Source of the DNA: Candidatus Neomicrothrix sp. UBA6944
Lineage (GTDB): Bacteria > Actinomycetota > Acidimicrobiia > Acidimicrobiales > Poriferisodalaceae
Assembly: GCA_002448715.1 (NCBI GenBank)
Contig: DJZU01000045.1
Coordinates: 1 to 29,123 of the forward strand
Direction: 5' to 3'
DNA length: 29,123 nucleotides
The position numbers were made by a program, and so were the translations under genes. Within the stretch, counting starts at the first letter, position 1. Each line of letters opens with the position of its first letter. This document shows, in pieces, positions 7,893 to 16,269 of this stretch. Below the pieces are notes generated by a model. It made no database searches. It saw only the letters and a list, made by a program, of their open reading frames with translations, and was not told the DNA's origin.

Positions 7893-9443
7893 GTGAGTTG
7901 GGAATCCGAAATTAATGAGTTACGGCAACGAGAGGCCTTTGCTGATGAGCTCGGCGGGGCAGACAAGGTAGAGCGTCAACACCATTTCGGAAAGCTAACT
8001 ATTCGCGAACGGATCGATGAGATCGCTGACCAAAATTCTTTTCATGAAATCGGCAAGACTGCTGGAGTTGCTCAATATGACGATGATGGAAATCTCGTTG
8101 CCTTAACCCCATCGAACTTTCTTTTCGGGTTAGCTCGTATCGCTAATCGCCCGGTGCTGCTGTCCGGCGACGACTTTACGGTTAGGGGCGGCTCTGCGGA
8201 TGCAACAATCCCTGGAAAGCGCGACACAGCAGAAGGGATGGCTTTGGAACTAAAGCTTCCCCATATCCGTCTCGTAGATGGAATGGGTGGGGGAGGATCG
8301 GTCAAGACTATCGAAATGGCGGGAAGGACCTATATCCCGCAGCTCAAAGGATGGGAAGCAATAGTGAACCATCTAGCAGTCGCACCATCCGTGTCCTTAG
8401 CCCTAGGTTCGGTCGCTGGTATCGGCGCAGCTCGTGTGGCTACCTCTCACTACTCGGTCATTGTTCGGGAAAGCGCTCAAATGATGATCGCGGGCCCTGC
8501 GCTGGTAGAACAGGCTCAACTGGGTGATCACGGCAAAGAAGAACTCGGTCACGCCAACATCCATACGGCAAACGGTGCCATCGATGACGCTGTTGACTCT
8601 GAGTCTGAGGCCTTTCAGAGGGCAAAAGACTTTCTGTCATACCTTCCATCCAATGTGGATGAATTAGCACCGCGTGCGACGCCGACCGACCCTGTTGAAC
8701 GAAAGGACGAGAGTTTGCTCTCAATCGTCCCGCGCGAACCGCGGCGCGTGTACCAAATGAGACAAATTATCGATTCGGTATTTGACTCTGATTCGTTCTT
8801 CGAAATTGGTTGTTCGTGGGGGAAATCCATCATCACGGGTTTCGCTCGACTAAACGGCTTCCCGGTAGCAGTCTTTGCCGAAGACCCCTACCAATACGGA
8901 GGAGCTTGGACCGCCGACGGGTGCAGAAAACTCATTCGCCTACTGGACACCGCCTCAACCTTTCACCTTCCTGTTGTTCACCTTGAAGACTGTCCCGGCT
9001 TTCTAATTGGTAAGGAATCCGAAGAGACAGCGACGATCCGATACGGATCCCAAGTGCTCGCCGCCCTAGGACAACTGACCACCCCATTCGCATGTGTCGT
9101 CATAAGAAAAGCCTTCGGAGTAGCCGGCGCGGCTAACAACAAACCCGGCTACTACAGTCTTCGCTACGCTTGGCCATCGGCTGACTGGGGCTCCCTACCT
9201 ATAGAAGGCGGCATAGAGGTCGCCTACAAGCAAGACCTCGCCGACTCCGACGATCCTGAGAGCCTTCTTGAAGAAATCAGAGAGCGTCTTAACCGAGTCA
9301 GATCCCCACACCGAGCGGCAGAATTCTTTGAGATCGAAGAGATTATCGACCCGAGGGATACCCGACCAATCTTGTGTGAGTGGGTTGATTTAGCCCAGCG
9401 AGCACTAACAACCGGCCCGTCATCATTCACTTACCGACCATGA
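7893..9443 (+). CDS. Biotin-dependent acyl-CoA carboxylase, carboxyltransferase (beta) subunit
   Basis: This 516-residue carboxyltransferase of the propionyl-/methylcrotonyl-CoA carboxylase beta family moves CO2 from carboxybiotin to an acyl-CoA. The N-terminal domain includes HHFGKLTIRERID, the glycine-rich GMGGGGSVKTIEMAGR (about 130-145) and GSVAGIGAARVATSHYSV. The C-terminal domain has RLNGFPVAVFAEDPYQYGGA, EDCPGFLIGKESE and the AFGVAGAANN turn. The length is normal. The start is GTG 7893, with AGGA at 7882-7885. No biotin carboxylase or biotin-carrier gene is in the window, so the partner subunit must be encoded elsewhere. The following acyl-CoA dehydrogenase and SDR point to a degradation operon for a branched or propionate-yielding acid. 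It could also act on methylcrotonyl- or geranyl-CoA; the substrate is open. Confidence 0.93.
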   Translation: MSWESEINELRQREAFADELGGADKVERQHHFGKLTIRERIDEIADQNSFHEIGKTAGVAQYDDDGNLVALTPSNFLFGLARIANRPVLLSGDDFTVRGGSADATIPGKRDTAEGMALELKLPHIRLVDGMGGGGSVKTIEMAGRTYIPQLKGWEAIVNHLAVAPSVSLALGSVAGIGAARVATSHYSVIVRESAQMMIAGPALVEQAQLGDHGKEELGHANIHTANGAIDDAVDSESEAFQRAKDFLSYLPSNVDELAPRATPTDPVERKDESLLSIVPREPRRVYQMRQIIDSVFDSDSFFEIGCSWGKSIITGFARLNGFPVAVFAEDPYQYGGAWTADGCRKLIRLLDTASTFHLPVVHLEDCPGFLIGKESEETATIRYGSQVLAALGQLTTPFACVVIRKAFGVAGAANNKPGYYSLRYAWPSADWGSLPIEGGIEVAYKQDLADSDDPESLLEEIRERLNRVRSPHRAAEFFEIEEIIDPRDTRPILCEWVDLAQRALTTGPSSFTYRP

Positions 9444-9517
9444 CACTTAAGATGTGCGCTAAACAATCGCTCACAACTGTTTTGAAGGTCAAGTAACCCC
9501 AACCCCAGAGGAATGAA

Positions 9518-10771
9518 ATGCGTCCCAGTTACAACGAAGAAGCCGAAAGTTACAGACAGAAGATCCAGGCCTTCTTGGGCGAACATCTGCCACCAAACTG
9601 GAGTGGCCTCGGTGCGCTCGACGAAGACTCCCGCGAGACTTTCGTCAACGAGTGGCGCTCCCTGCTAGCCGAAAACAAGCTGCTCGCTGTCTCATGGCCC
9701 GAAGAATATGGTGGCGCTGGACTGAGCGAAGTCGAACGCATCGTCCTTGCCGAAGAATTCGCGAAAGCTGGCGTACCTGAAGGTAATGAAAACGACGGCT
9801 TTTCGATCACCATGGTTGGAAACGCAATCATTCAATGCGGCACCGAGGAACAAAAGCGACAGTTCCTTCCACGCATAATCAGCGGCGAAGACCGTTGGTG
9901 TCAGGGATACAGCGAACCCGATAGCGGTTCAGATCTGGCCAATCTTGGCACTCGCGCTGTCCTTGATGGAGACGAATGGGTAGTAAACGGCCAAAAGGTA
10001 TGGACCTCAAGCGGACACACCGCCAACTGGATATTTGTCCTTTGCCGCACCGCGCCGGAAGCACCTAAACACAAGGGAATTTCATTTCTGCTAGTTCCTA
10101 TGAATCAGGATGGGGTGGACTGCAGACCCATCATCAACATCAGCAACCGCCATGACTTCAACGAAGTCTTCTTTTCCGACGCCAAAACTCCTAAAGATCA
10201 CGTAGTAGGTGATGTGAACGATGGGTGGAGAGTGGCAAATGTGTTGCTCGGTTTCGAACGGGGGCATGGCGCCACCACTGATGCAGTGAGATTCCGAGAC
10301 GAATTGGAAAGAGTGCGTTCGGTAGCTCAAGATCGCGGGGCTACGACTGACCCACTAATGAGACAAGATCTCGCAAGAGCACATAGCAAAGTTGAGATTA
10401 TGAAATGGATGGGTCAACGGCAGGTAACATCGGTGCTCGCCGGGAACCCACCAGGTCCAGAGTCGTCTCTTCATAAGCTGCTCTGGAGTGAGTATCACCA
10501 GTGGTTCACCGAAAAGACGATGCACATTTTGGGAGCAGAAGCCATGACTCCTAGCGGGGCACAAGCAGCCCACGGCATTCAAACAGATGCCATCGGCGCA
10601 GAATTTTCAGCTCTTGCATGGGTACAGACGATGCTTGGCGCCCGTCCAGGAACTATTTACGCTGGTACATCAGAAGTGCAACGAAACATAGTGGGAGATC
10701 GAGTGTTGGGTCTGCCACGAGAGCCGCGAGCAGATAGCGGCCCTTGGAACGAAATAGGAAAAACTAACTAA
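9518..10771 (+). CDS. Acyl-CoA dehydrogenase, FadE-like, without Glu at the C-terminal site
   Basis: This 417-residue FAD-dependent acyl-CoA dehydrogenase of the larger actinobacterial type should make a 2-enoyl-CoA and reduce ETF. It shows GYSEPDSGSDLANLGTRA and VVNGQKVWTSSGH in the middle domain and ends with IYAGTSEVQRNIVGDRVLGL. At the site where the medium-chain enzymes carry the catalytic Glu, this protein has Ala382. Isovaleryl-CoA-type enzymes also lack it there and use a Glu on another helix, so loss of activity should not be assumed. The start is ATG 9518, with AGAGGA at 9507-9512. It lies 74 bases after the carboxyltransferase and 23 before the SDR, in one probable operon. A steroid or branched-chain substrate is possible but unproven. 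Confidence 0.92.
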   Translation: MRPSYNEEAESYRQKIQAFLGEHLPPNWSGLGALDEDSRETFVNEWRSLLAENKLLAVSWPEEYGGAGLSEVERIVLAEEFAKAGVPEGNENDGFSITMVGNAIIQCGTEEQKRQFLPRIISGEDRWCQGYSEPDSGSDLANLGTRAVLDGDEWVVNGQKVWTSSGHTANWIFVLCRTAPEAPKHKGISFLLVPMNQDGVDCRPIINISNRHDFNEVFFSDAKTPKDHVVGDVNDGWRVANVLLGFERGHGATTDAVRFRDELERVRSVAQDRGATTDPLMRQDLARAHSKVEIMKWMGQRQVTSVLAGNPPGPESSLHKLLWSEYHQWFTEKTMHILGAEAMTPSGAQAAHGIQTDAIGAEFSALAWVQTMLGARPGTIYAGTSEVQRNIVGDRVLGLPREPRADSGPWNEIGKTN

Positions 10772-10794
10772 AGGAATTTAGGGGGACATTCAGT

Positions 10795-11562
10795 ATGGAT
10801 CTTCGACTCGACGGCCAAACAGCACTTGTCACAGGCGGCTCCGCCGGAATAGGGAAAGGCATCGCCAAGGCTTTCGCCGATGCTGGCGCCCAGGTAATGA
10901 TCACGAGCCGTAAAGCTGACAAATGCGAAGCTGCGCTTACTGATATTGGAGGCGATAGCGATTACATTGCTTCACATATCGGTCAGCTAGAAGAAGCAGA
11001 ACGAGTGATTGACGGCACGATCGAACGATTCGGCGCAATCGATATTTTGGTCAACAACGCTGCTACGAACCCGTGGGCTGGCCCCATGATCGACTGCGAC
11101 GTACCGAGGCTCGACAAAACATACGAAGTTAACCTCCGCGCGCCGCTCCAATGGACTCAAACAGCATGGCAAAAGTGGATGCAAGACAATGGCGGCTCAG
11201 TCATTAACATCGCTTCGGTCGGAGGCTTTACTACCAGTGAAGCTCTTGGTGTTTATTGCATGTTCAAAGACGCTCTTATGCACATGACCAGGCAGTTAGC
11301 AGCAGAAATGGGACCAAAGGTTCGAGTGAATTGCATCGCCCCTGGTCTTATTCGCACCGACTTCGCAAAGGTGTTGTGGGATGGCCCCAGAGGGCAGATG
11401 ATCTCTGACATGCTTCCATTACAACGGCTGGGAGAGCCAGAAGACATTGGAGAAGCGGCCCTCTACCTTTCAGCTGGAGCATCTTGGATGACTGGTAACA
11501 CCATGACTATTGATGGTGGAGAACTCATACGCATTGCTGGTGAGTTGCCCCTCGAGGAGTGA
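10795..11562 (+). CDS. Short-chain dehydrogenase/reductase (3-hydroxyacyl-CoA dehydrogenase-like)
   Basis: This is a classical SDR of 255 residues that uses NAD(P) to oxidise or reduce a hydroxyl/keto group. The cofactor motif TGGSAGIG (13-20), NNAAT (87-91) and the full catalytic set Ser141, Tyr154 and Lys158 (YCMFK) are present. The late blocks RVNCIAPGLIRTDFAK and WMTGNTMTIDGG are also typical. The start is ATG 10795, with AGGGGG at 10780-10785. It follows an acyl-CoA dehydrogenase in the same operon, so a role in the hydroxyacyl-CoA step is a reasonable guess. Its stop overlaps the start of the small membrane-protein gene by 4 bases. Confidence 0.92.
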   Translation: MDLRLDGQTALVTGGSAGIGKGIAKAFADAGAQVMITSRKADKCEAALTDIGGDSDYIASHIGQLEEAERVIDGTIERFGAIDILVNNAATNPWAGPMIDCDVPRLDKTYEVNLRAPLQWTQTAWQKWMQDNGGSVINIASVGGFTTSEALGVYCMFKDALMHMTRQLAAEMGPKVRVNCIAPGLIRTDFAKVLWDGPRGQMISDMLPLQRLGEPEDIGEAALYLSAGASWMTGNTMTIDGGELIRIAGELPLEE

Positions 11563-11924
11563 AGCAACTCAATTGGCGGATTTTACCGCTTCTAATATGG
11601 ACCTTCGTAGTCTGGACATCTCGCGCTAGAAACGTGCTTACTAATGATGATCTGAGCGCACAGGGCTTGAGCGGCCGGCTCGTAGTGGTCGGCATTTTCC
11701 TCTCACTTGCGGTAACCGTTCTCATTCAAGAAATTCGAAGAAAAAACATCAAAAGACTGCTCGGCGCCCTAGCGACATGGTCAAGCGGGTATTGGCTTAT
11801 TCGGGGCGGCGATATTCTTCTGGACACTCAATGGTCACTAGGTTTTAAAGCCACTCACACAGCGCTCATGCTCGGCACTTTTGCCCTGGTTGCTTTCGCT
11901 ATTCGCAAACCCAATCTCAGCTGA
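11559..11924 (+). CDS. Small integral membrane protein of unknown function
   Basis: This 121-residue protein belongs to no family I recognise. It starts at GTG 11559 inside the GTGA overlap with the SDR stop, so translation is probably coupled. There are three clear hydrophobic segments: about 8-20 (LLIWTFVVW), 41-57 (LVVVGIFLSLAVTVLI) and 98-114 (ALMLGTFALVAFAI). A fourth, weaker one lies at 67-80. A short basic loop with several Arg and Lys residues follows the second. The N-terminus is short and probably not a cleaved signal. Its 3' end overlaps the convergent hydrolase gene by 8 bases. Coding reality rests on the overlap architecture and the membrane pattern; there is no functional evidence. 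Confidence 0.75.
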   Translation: MKQLNWRILPLLIWTFVVWTSRARNVLTNDDLSAQGLSGRLVVVGIFLSLAVTVLIQEIRRKNIKRLLGALATWSSGYWLIRGGDILLDTQWSLGFKATHTALMLGTFALVAFAIRKPNLS

Positions 11925-12654
11925 GTCCAGCGACCCCAGCAAACCATTCCCACACAACCGAAGGACCCTCGACCATAGCGTTGTGTCCCAAGCCCTCAAA
12001 AACGTGAGGTGCACCCGTGGGCATGCCAGCGTGATCCTCGGGTGAAACAAGGGGATCACTTTCACCTATTGCCATAAAAACCGGTGCCAGCAAACCCTGA
12101 AGCACATCCGCAAATGGTGGTGACCCTTCAACCACCAGCACGCTTTTGGGATCCTGACATACTTGCCAACCTTCGGATGTCTCACGGATGCCCCGATCGA
12201 CAATAGGGCTCGATAGTTCCAACACCCCGAAGAGGCCTGAAAGCTTCAAAAACCATTCAGCTGCACCGTCTCGGCTCTCAAAGACCCTCGAAGGTTTCGC
12301 CGCCACCTCAGGAAGCCTGGTCAGTTCTTCTTCAGTCCAAACTAACTTCACACCAACCATGCCCACCGCGAGCGGAGGGTGGCCGAAGAATCCGGTAGCA
12401 AGAGCGCCTCCCACAGCCCCACCCATCGAATGGCCCAACACCAAGTACTCCTCGTCACTCTCGAGATATCTAGAAACCTCAGTAGCCATAGATCCGAACG
12501 AATACGTATCTGCCCACCTTGAAGAACCATGGCCAGGTAAGTCAGGGGCAAGGACGCGTCCAGTCCAAGCTGCGGCCTCAATAAGCGGCTCCCACACTTG
12601 ACCTGTCGCGCCGAGACCGTGAAGCAGAATGAGTGTTGGGTGAGTAGAAGTCAT
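11917..12654 (-). CDS. Alpha/beta-hydrolase fold protein
   Basis: This is a cytoplasmic alpha/beta hydrolase of 245 residues, probably an esterase- or lactonase-type enzyme. The oxyanion-hole segment LHGLGATG (11-18), the PDLPGHGSS turn (38-45) and the nucleophile elbow GHSMGG (Ser76) are all present. The acid (GESDPLV) and the catalytic His (GLGHNAM) follow near the C-terminus. No signal peptide is seen. ATG 12654 is used; a TTG lies directly before it, and there is no clear Shine-Dalgarno sequence. It is divergent from the MFS transporter gene across about 115 bases that must hold both promoters. The family is sure; the substrate is unknown. Confidence 0.9.
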   Translation of the reverse strand: MTSTHPTLILLHGLGATGQVWEPLIEAAAWTGRVLAPDLPGHGSSRWADTYSFGSMATEVSRYLESDEEYLVLGHSMGGAVGGALATGFFGHPPLAVGMVGVKLVWTEEELTRLPEVAAKPSRVFESRDGAAEWFLKLSGLFGVLELSSPIVDRGIRETSEGWQVCQDPKSVLVVEGSPPFADVLQGLLAPVFMAIGESDPLVSPEDHAGMPTGAPHVFEGLGHNAMVEGPSVVWEWFAGVAGLS

Positions 12655-12769
12655 CAAGCAATGGTACTTGTGTCACGAAACTCACACCTCCAGAGGCGTG
12701 TTGCCGTAGTCGCCCGCATTTCATTGCACTAATGCAGCGCACTTGTTGTTCTGGTGGCACCATGTAACG

Positions 12770-14038
12770 GTGCCTGCTGTTCGAACCCCCTTCCGAGGGT
12801 GGAAAGTCGTCAACGCGGGCATCCTGATTCAGTTCATTCAAAGTGCACTAATCATGCAAGCAATGGGTAGCTATCTGGTCGTACTTGAACGACAATTCGG
12901 CTGGAGCAAATCAGTATTGTCCGCGGCGTTTTCTGTAAATCGATTTGAATCAGCCCTACTTGGTCCGCTGCAAGGATGGATGCTCGATCGTTATGGCCCC
13001 AAAAGAATCGCTCGCATAGGCTCTTTCTTCCTTATCGCAGGTTTCATCTGGTTTAGCCAGATTCAAAGTCTTTGGGAGTTCTTCGCGTCGTTTCTACTGA
13101 TTGCGATAGGTGCTGGCCTGAGCGGATTTCTAACAGTGACCGTAGCAATAGTGAGATGGTTTGAACGGCGTCGCGCTCGCGCCCTCGCCACAGGAAGTTT
13201 GGGGTTCGCCGCCGGGGGTTTAGCGGTACCGATCGTCGTATGGTCGATGAACACCCATGGCTGGCAAACCACAGCTGCGGTCTCAGGAGTTGCTGCTGGA
13301 ATCGCTGTCTACTTGTTCGCGGCATATCTAGACGGTTACCCGTCTGATTACGGTCAAGAAGTAGATGGTATGCCACCCGAAGCGGCCGATAATGCTCCCA
13401 CTGCTGAAGGACTCACATCGGTTCATTTCACGGCGCAAGAAGCAGTTAAAACTCGCGCATTTTGGATGATTTCTTTGGGTCATATGAGTGCACTATTCGT
13501 TGTTGGCGCGGTCATGGCACATCTAGCTCTCTTCCTCACCTCTGAACGCGGGTACACACTCCAACAGGCAAGCTTTGTTGGTGCAGCCCTACCCGTAATG
13601 CAAATAGTTGGCATGGGAATAGGCGGGACGCTCGGGGACAAAATCAACAAGCGTCTGATCGCTTCAGTCGCAATGTTTGGTCACGCGGGCGGAATTCTGA
13701 TCCTCGCGTTCAGTGAAAGCGGATGGATGATCGCTTTATTTGTCATCTTCCACGGTTTGGCATGGGGAGCCCGAGGCCCTCTTATGCAGGCCTTAAGAGC
13801 TGACTATTTCGGGGCTTCTTCATTCGGTTTCATCATGGGACTTAGCTCTTTGATCGTCATGTTGGGAACTGTGCTGGGCCCCATTATCGCCGGTGTGCTC
13901 GCGGACACGACAGGTAGTTACCGTTTAGGTTTTGTTGTCCTCGCCGCTCTCTCGGCTCTGGGCATGCTGTTCTTCGTTTTCGCCACTCCGCCCCGACCGC
14001 CTAACCGAACTTGGTCCCCAAGCATCAGCCAGAACTGA
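12770..14038 (+). CDS. MFS transporter, OFA/monocarboxylate-like
   Basis: This is a 12-helix major facilitator superfamily carrier of about 422 residues. The start FRGWKVVNAGILIQF and the loop DRYGPKRIARIG after helix 2 resemble the OFA and monocarboxylate transporter groups. There is a hydrophilic central loop around 195-220 (GYPSDYGQEVDGMPPEAAD) and a second loop, GDKINKRLI, in the C-terminal half. It probably moves an organic acid across the inner membrane, which would suit the surrounding acyl-CoA genes. The start is uncertain: GTG 12770 is chosen by fit to the family, while TTG 12743 or 12746 would add eight or nine residues, and no site has a strong ribosome-binding sequence. The last 114 bases overlap the convergent YihY/BrkB gene. 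Confidence 0.9.
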   Translation: MPAVRTPFRGWKVVNAGILIQFIQSALIMQAMGSYLVVLERQFGWSKSVLSAAFSVNRFESALLGPLQGWMLDRYGPKRIARIGSFFLIAGFIWFSQIQSLWEFFASFLLIAIGAGLSGFLTVTVAIVRWFERRRARALATGSLGFAAGGLAVPIVVWSMNTHGWQTTAAVSGVAAGIAVYLFAAYLDGYPSDYGQEVDGMPPEAADNAPTAEGLTSVHFTAQEAVKTRAFWMISLGHMSALFVVGAVMAHLALFLTSERGYTLQQASFVGAALPVMQIVGMGIGGTLGDKINKRLIASVAMFGHAGGILILAFSESGWMIALFVIFHGLAWGARGPLMQALRADYFGASSFGFIMGLSSLIVMLGTVLGPIIAGVLADTTGSYRLGFVVLAALSALGMLFFVFATPPRPPNRTWSPSISQN

Positions 14039-14869
14039 CTCCGCTTCGGCCGCAAGCAGCATTGACGAAGCTGAAAGATAGAGCCAAATAAGCAACACAG
14101 CGACCGCGCCTAAAGATCCAAATGTTGCCTGCAACTGATCGGCAGACGCGGCGGCAACGCTCATACCAAAAGTGCCCCCAATCCAAATAATGCCTCCTAT
14201 ACCGACCGCGACAACTCTGGCCCGGGTTCGTGTCGCAGGACCGACCACCATTCGATAGATCCAACCCAGCGACATTGATGCGAGTACGAGAACTAGTGGC
14301 CACCGAGCGATTTCCAGCCAAGGACGCGCACCGTCGGTTAGGCCAGCCGCCTCGAGGGTCCGAGGAAGAGCGATGACACTCCAAATCACCACTGTCGTGA
14401 CCATCATTGCGACAAGAGAGAGCTTCAAAGCAAAAATTCGGCCCTGCACCCAGTTATGAGGACTGCGCCTCGCGTGCGCAATGCGTATCGCCATCACTGA
14501 CGAGTTGAACGCGTTAGAAACTAGCCATAACAAGCCGAACAGACCGATAGCCAAGCTGATGCCAACTCGTCCCTCTCCGATCGACGTCACGCCGCGAAGC
14601 TGCGTCACTATCAACTTCCCAGCCTCATCGGGAAGCGCATCGGTAAGGGGTTCCAACTGATCAGCAACTTCATGAGGTTCTGCTACAAGTCCATAAATCG
14701 ACACGATTGCTACAACAGTGGGAACCAGAGCCAACGCAAAAAAATATGCAACGCCTGCAGCTGCTAACAGCGTGTGGTGATCGGACACGTTGGACGTGAA
14801 TTGGCGAAACAATCGCCAAAATCTGGGTCCCCGACGACCTTCATGACCGTTGGAGCGTGAGACGCTCAT
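13925..14869 (-). CDS. YihY/BrkB-family inner membrane protein
   Basis: This 314-residue integral membrane protein is of the YihY/BrkB type. The typical first helix region follows DHHTLLAAAGVAYFFALALV and PTVVAIVSIYGL (about 32-62). Further segments lie near 103-125 (ISLAIGLFGLLWLVSNAFNS), 147-168, 188-208, 220-240 and 247-270 (GAVAVLLIWLYLSASSMLLA). About six helices are expected. The final 35 or so residues are hydrophilic and rich in Ser, Arg, Glu and Gly, and form a cytoplasmic-like tail absent from the core fold. That tail is encoded opposite the end of the MFS gene. The biochemical role of the family is not settled; the old ribonuclease BN label is wrong for it. The start is ATG 14869. 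Confidence 0.9.
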   Translation of the reverse strand: MSVSRSNGHEGRRGPRFWRLFRQFTSNVSDHHTLLAAAGVAYFFALALVPTVVAIVSIYGLVAEPHEVADQLEPLTDALPDEAGKLIVTQLRGVTSIGEGRVGISLAIGLFGLLWLVSNAFNSSVMAIRIAHARRSPHNWVQGRIFALKLSLVAMMVTTVVIWSVIALPRTLEAAGLTDGARPWLEIARWPLVLVLASMSLGWIYRMVVGPATRTRARVVAVGIGGIIWIGGTFGMSVAAASADQLQATFGSLGAVAVLLIWLYLSASSMLLAAEAESVLADAWGPSSVRRSGRSGENEEQHAQSRESGEDNKT

Positions 14870-14958
14870 TCAAATAGGGTGCCAGCCAAACAGCGTGTGA
14901 CCAACCATATGCAAAGAAGCCAAGCCGATACCCGTTGAAGTCGTGCTAATAACGGTTC

Positions 14959-16269
14959 ATGGAAAGCACTCGATTGTTCGATCCAGCGACCTACTCGAAC
15001 GGTGTCCCATATGAACTCATTGCTGATATGAGAGCGGTCGCTCCCGTGCACTGGATCGAGGAACCATCAGTAATGGGATGGCAACAAGGCCCTGGGTATT
15101 GGGCGGTCCTCACCCATGATCTAGTAACCCACGTGCTACGTGACCCTGAGACCTTTTCTTCGCATCAAGGAGCTACACAAATCAGGGACCCTGGCGCCGC
15201 CGATATGTTGCGCTTTGTTCAACGAATGATGTTGAACCAAGATCCACCCGGTCACACAAGGCTCCGGCGTCTACTAACGAAGTCTTTCACTCCGCGAGCC
15301 CTAGCGAGGCTCGAAGAAGGCATCGCTAAGCGGGCCAAAATGATTGTCGACAAAGTGGAATCAAAAGGACATGCCGACTTCGCTCAAGAGATAGCGGCTG
15401 AGTTACCGCTAATGACCTTGGCAGAAATCATGGGGGTACCAGAACAAGACCGTATGTTGCTTTTCGACTGGAGCAACAGAGTGATCGGATACCAAGACGA
15501 CGAGTATTCCTCGTCTGATCAGTTCGATCCGGCCACTGGCACCGAGATGGCTCAAAGATCTCGCGAGATCAGGGAAACAATTGGAGTGGATGCAAGTGGC
15601 CGCATGCCTGACCCAAGATCTCGCGAAGGGTTAGCCGATATGTATTTTTATGCAGGCGAACTCGCCGAATACCGAAGACGTCACCCAGGAGAGGACGTTG
15701 TCTCCATCCTGCTTGCCACCTCCGATGAGCAGGGAGCGATCACGACGGAAGAATTCGAGACGATGTTCTTTCTCTTTGCGGTTGCCGGGAACGAAACTCT
15801 AAGGAACGGGATTCCCGGTGGCATGCTCGCACTTCTTAACCACCCTGAACAGATGACCAGATTGGTTGACAATCTCCAGTTGCTCCCACCAGCGATCGAA
15901 GAAATGCTTCGCTACGCCCCTCCAGTGATCCACTTTCGTAGAACAGCGACTAAAGACACTGAACTCGGCCGGAAGAAGATCTCAAAAGGGGACAAGGTGG
16001 TTGTATATCACGCGGCGGCAAATAGGGACCCTGCAGTCTTCGAGACCCCTGACAAGTTCGATATCCAACGAACTCCCAACGACCACGTGACATTTGGAGC
16101 AGGACCTCACTTTTGTTTGGGTGCTCACTTAGCGCGCAGCCAAATGAATGCGATATTCGAGCAAGTCCTGACACGCTTACCGAACCTTTCCCTTAATGGA
16201 ACTCCCGAGCACCTAGTTTCAAATTTTCAAAATGGCTTGAAGCATCTGCCGGTGAAATGGGAGCAGTGA
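14959..16269 (+). CDS. Cytochrome P450 (CYP125/CYP142-like group)
   Basis: This is a soluble haem-thiolate monooxygenase of 436 residues that inserts an oxygen atom into its substrate with electrons from a ferredoxin and reductase, neither of which is in the window. The I-helix AGNET, the ExxR motif in IEEMLRY, the FRRTATKDTELG stretch, the ANRDPAVF block and the haem loop FGAGPHFCLGAHLAR (Cys386) are all intact. The FRRTA and ANRD blocks resemble actinobacterial CYP125/CYP142 steroid and CYP124 lipid hydroxylases, but this does not fix the substrate. There is no membrane anchor. The start is ATG 14959. Its stop overlaps the next gene's start as TGATG, so the two are coupled. It opens a seven-gene catabolic cluster and is divergent from the YihY gene. 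Confidence 0.93.
   Translation: MESTRLFDPATYSNGVPYELIADMRAVAPVHWIEEPSVMGWQQGPGYWAVLTHDLVTHVLRDPETFSSHQGATQIRDPGAADMLRFVQRMMLNQDPPGHTRLRRLLTKSFTPRALARLEEGIAKRAKMIVDKVESKGHADFAQEIAAELPLMTLAEIMGVPEQDRMLLFDWSNRVIGYQDDEYSSSDQFDPATGTEMAQRSREIRETIGVDASGRMPDPRSREGLADMYFYAGELAEYRRRHPGEDVVSILLATSDEQGAITTEEFETMFFLFAVAGNETLRNGIPGGMLALLNHPEQMTRLVDNLQLLPPAIEEMLRYAPPVIHFRRTATKDTELGRKKISKGDKVVVYHAAANRDPAVFETPDKFDIQRTPNDHVTFGAGPHFCLGAHLARSQMNAIFEQVLTRLPNLSLNGTPEHLVSNFQNGLKHLPVKWEQ

Noticed and set aside
9444..9517. Weak hairpin between the carboxyltransferase and acyl-CoA dehydrogenase genes
   Set aside because: The stem is short and bulged (TGTG-CG with CG-CT-CACA) and the genes look co-transcribed, so a terminator is not supported.
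15557..15570. Perfect 14-bp palindrome (GATCTCGCGAGATC) and a nearby partial repeat at about 15616
   Set aside because: Both lie within the P450 coding region and translate as part of the protein; most likely chance codon patterns (Arg-Ser-Arg-Glu).
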